From positions 17,406,001-17,470,000 of the forward strand of contig CM057844.1 in NCBI GenBank assembly GCA_030068075.1: DNA of 64,000 bases, written 5' to 3'. The translations under genes and the position numbers were made by a program. Source of the DNA: Paguma larvata (taxonomy: Eukaryota > Chordata > Mammalia > Carnivora > Viverridae). The notes beneath the pieces are model-generated. The model searched no databases and was not told where the DNA came from. It saw only the letters and a program-made list of their open reading frames with translations. Each line of letters opens with the position of its first letter. Position 1 is the first letter of the stretch. Shown here one piece after another: positions 63,200 to 64,000 of the stretch.

Positions 63200-63765
63200 C
63201 CTTTCCAGGGATGCCAACACTCAGCCCACGGTGGGGAGCTTTGGGAGGTGCCTCTCCTCCCGCGCCCGCATCTCCGCCCCCGCTCTCTGCTCCACGCCTC
63301 ACCTTCGTGGTGGAAACTGCGCACGGTGTTGGCAAGGCTTGCTGCCCTCTCCAGCCGGTGGTCCGGGGCGGGGGCGCCCGGCTGCCCCGAGTGCCGGCGG
63401 TACAAGTCCAGCATGTAGGGGGGCACCACGGCGTCCCTGCTGGGGGTGGGTCTCCGCTTCAGGCCAAACATGCTGAGCAGCCGCAACTCAAACTCGCTCA
63501 GGACTTCGTCCGAGGGCTGGGACAAGGAGCGGCCAGTTGATGCCGCGAACTTCCTCCGGCCCAGCTCGGGAATGAGGCCGGCCGAGCCGCCCAGGAGGAC
63601 CTGGGGAAGCAGCAACGCTAGAAGACAGCGGGTCCCGGCCACCATGGTCGACCTGTGGACAGGGCCGACGTGAGTCACCGAGTTCCCCGCCCAACCCTCA
63701 CCCCTTTCACCCCCGCGTCCCCGGCTCCCGCTTGTTCGTTGCCTCCTCCTCCAGGGTGCCCACTT
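63200..63765. promoter_or_regulatory. GC/CpG-rich island over BMP2 exon 2
   Basis: This interval is clearly richer in G, C and CpG than the rest of the window and covers coding exon 2 and both flanking splice sites. CpG islands commonly extend from the BMP2 promoter into exon 2. I judged composition by eye and did not compute it. Confidence 0.6.
63303..63645 (-). CDS. BMP2: BMP2 coding exon 2: signal peptide and first part of the propeptide
   Basis: This exon encodes residues 1-114, plus the first base of codon 115, of bone morphogenetic protein 2, a secreted TGF-beta family ligand that signals through BMPR1/BMPR2 and SMAD1/5/8. I chose the ATG at 63645 because it begins MVAGTRCLLALLLPQVLLGG, the family's hydrophobic signal peptide, in a strong ACCATGG context just inside the exon. 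The propeptide follows, with recognisable stretches PELGRRKFAA, LSEFELRLLSMFGLK and PPYMLDLYRRHSG. The splice acceptor AG at 63653-63654 puts the exon start at 63652, so only 7 untranslated bases precede the ATG. A GT donor lies at 63301-63302 directly after GAAG. From memory of human BMP2 (396 aa), this copy is one codon shorter, in the variable segment after KFAA. GC content is far above the rest of the window. The frame is also open upstream of the ATG, but that part is intron. Confidence 0.97.
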
Positions 63766-64000
63766 GGTTTGCAACACTCATGGGGGATACTTCAAAAGCG
63801 CTTAAGTTTGAACCTTTGGGAGAATGAAAAGCCCTGAGTTCTGAGCCCGAAGGCTTTTCCTCTTCCATCCCACTGTCACCCATCTGACACGATTTGCGCG
63901 CACACACACACACACACACCAGAGTCTATGACTGTCACCTTTTTCCTGTGACACTGGCGCTGACAGCCAGTGCAGGGAACCTGGGGAAACCACCAATTGG
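63653..64000 (-). other. BMP2: 3' part of BMP2 intron 1, cut by the window edge
   Basis: Upstream of the exon 2 acceptor (TGTCCACAG) the sequence is GC-rich near the exon and contains a (CA)n run with a CG-rich start at about 63896-63919. No 5' splice donor, TATA box or non-coding exon 1 could be supported, so the promoter is presumably outside the window. Confidence 0.7.

Larger units (their letters stand above)
55941..63302 (-). other. BMP2: BMP2 intron 2 (7,362 bp)
   Basis: The intron has GT..AG ends on the minus strand, as expected for the single large intron separating the two BMP2 coding exons. Beyond a MER5A-like remnant (about 57.4 kb), a (CA)n microsatellite (58.35 kb) and a MIR remnant (about 59.5 kb) it is mostly unique sequence. 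No CAN-SINE or L1 lies inside it, in contrast to the repeat-rich DNA downstream. I recognised no additional exon. Confidence 0.9.

Noticed and set aside
63646..63777. A 44-codon N-terminal extension of BMP2 upstream of the ATG at 63645
   Set aside because: It crosses the exon 2 splice acceptor, and the signal peptide begins at the ATG chosen.

Overview
The window looks like nuclear DNA from a carnivore, most likely a felid. The tRNA-derived SINEs scattered through it match the felid type of CAN-SINE: a head close to GGGGCACCTGGGTGGCTCAG, a 'GCTGACAGCTC.GAGCCTGGAGCC' body, a CT-rich stretch, then (AATAAA)n and an A tail. The only host protein-coding gene I can support is BMP2 (bone morphogenetic protein 2), on the minus strand at the right end. 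Coding exon 2 is at 63303-63645, a 7.36 kb intron follows, and coding exon 3 is at 55096-55940. The 3' UTR runs to about 53.95 kb. The spliced product is 395 aa, with signal peptide, TGF-beta propeptide, furin site and seven-cysteine mature ligand all intact. Non-coding exon 1 and the promoter lie beyond the right edge.

Everything left of about 53.9 kb is intergenic DNA downstream of BMP2, AT-rich and full of transposons. From left to right: unique DNA with possible regulatory motifs (0-7 kb); an L2 copy split by an MLT1-like LTR, then a cluster of three CAN-SINEs (7-9 kb); scattered MIR, MER5A-like, L2 and CAN-SINE copies (9-24 kb); a nested retroelement complex (24.1-36.4 kb); more unique DNA with a pair of CAN-SINEs (36-41.8 kb); an old 3'-truncated L1 on the plus strand carrying two later insertions (41.9-46.1 kb); and mostly unique DNA with microsatellites up to the BMP2 3' UTR.

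The nested complex is the most structured part. An ancient minus-strand L1 was invaded by (i) an inverted-repeat DNA transposon that itself holds a 3' L1 fragment, (ii) a CAN-SINE and (iii) a full-length minus-strand L1 (26505-33078) with a 13-bp target-site duplication. That L1 keeps its GC-rich 5' UTR with tandem monomer-like units, ORF1, ORF2 and a short A tail. It is dead: ORF1 has a nonsense codon and ORF2 has at least three frameshifts and a stop.

I saw no rRNA, functional tRNA, CRISPR or bacterial-type feature, and no new protein system. The points most worth checking are non-coding: the nesting order, an unexplained GC-rich insert inside an old L1, an RFX X-box-like palindrome, CTCF-like motifs, and an octamer-rich stretch. 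Repeat family names come from recognition alone, and ends without a target-site duplication are approximate.
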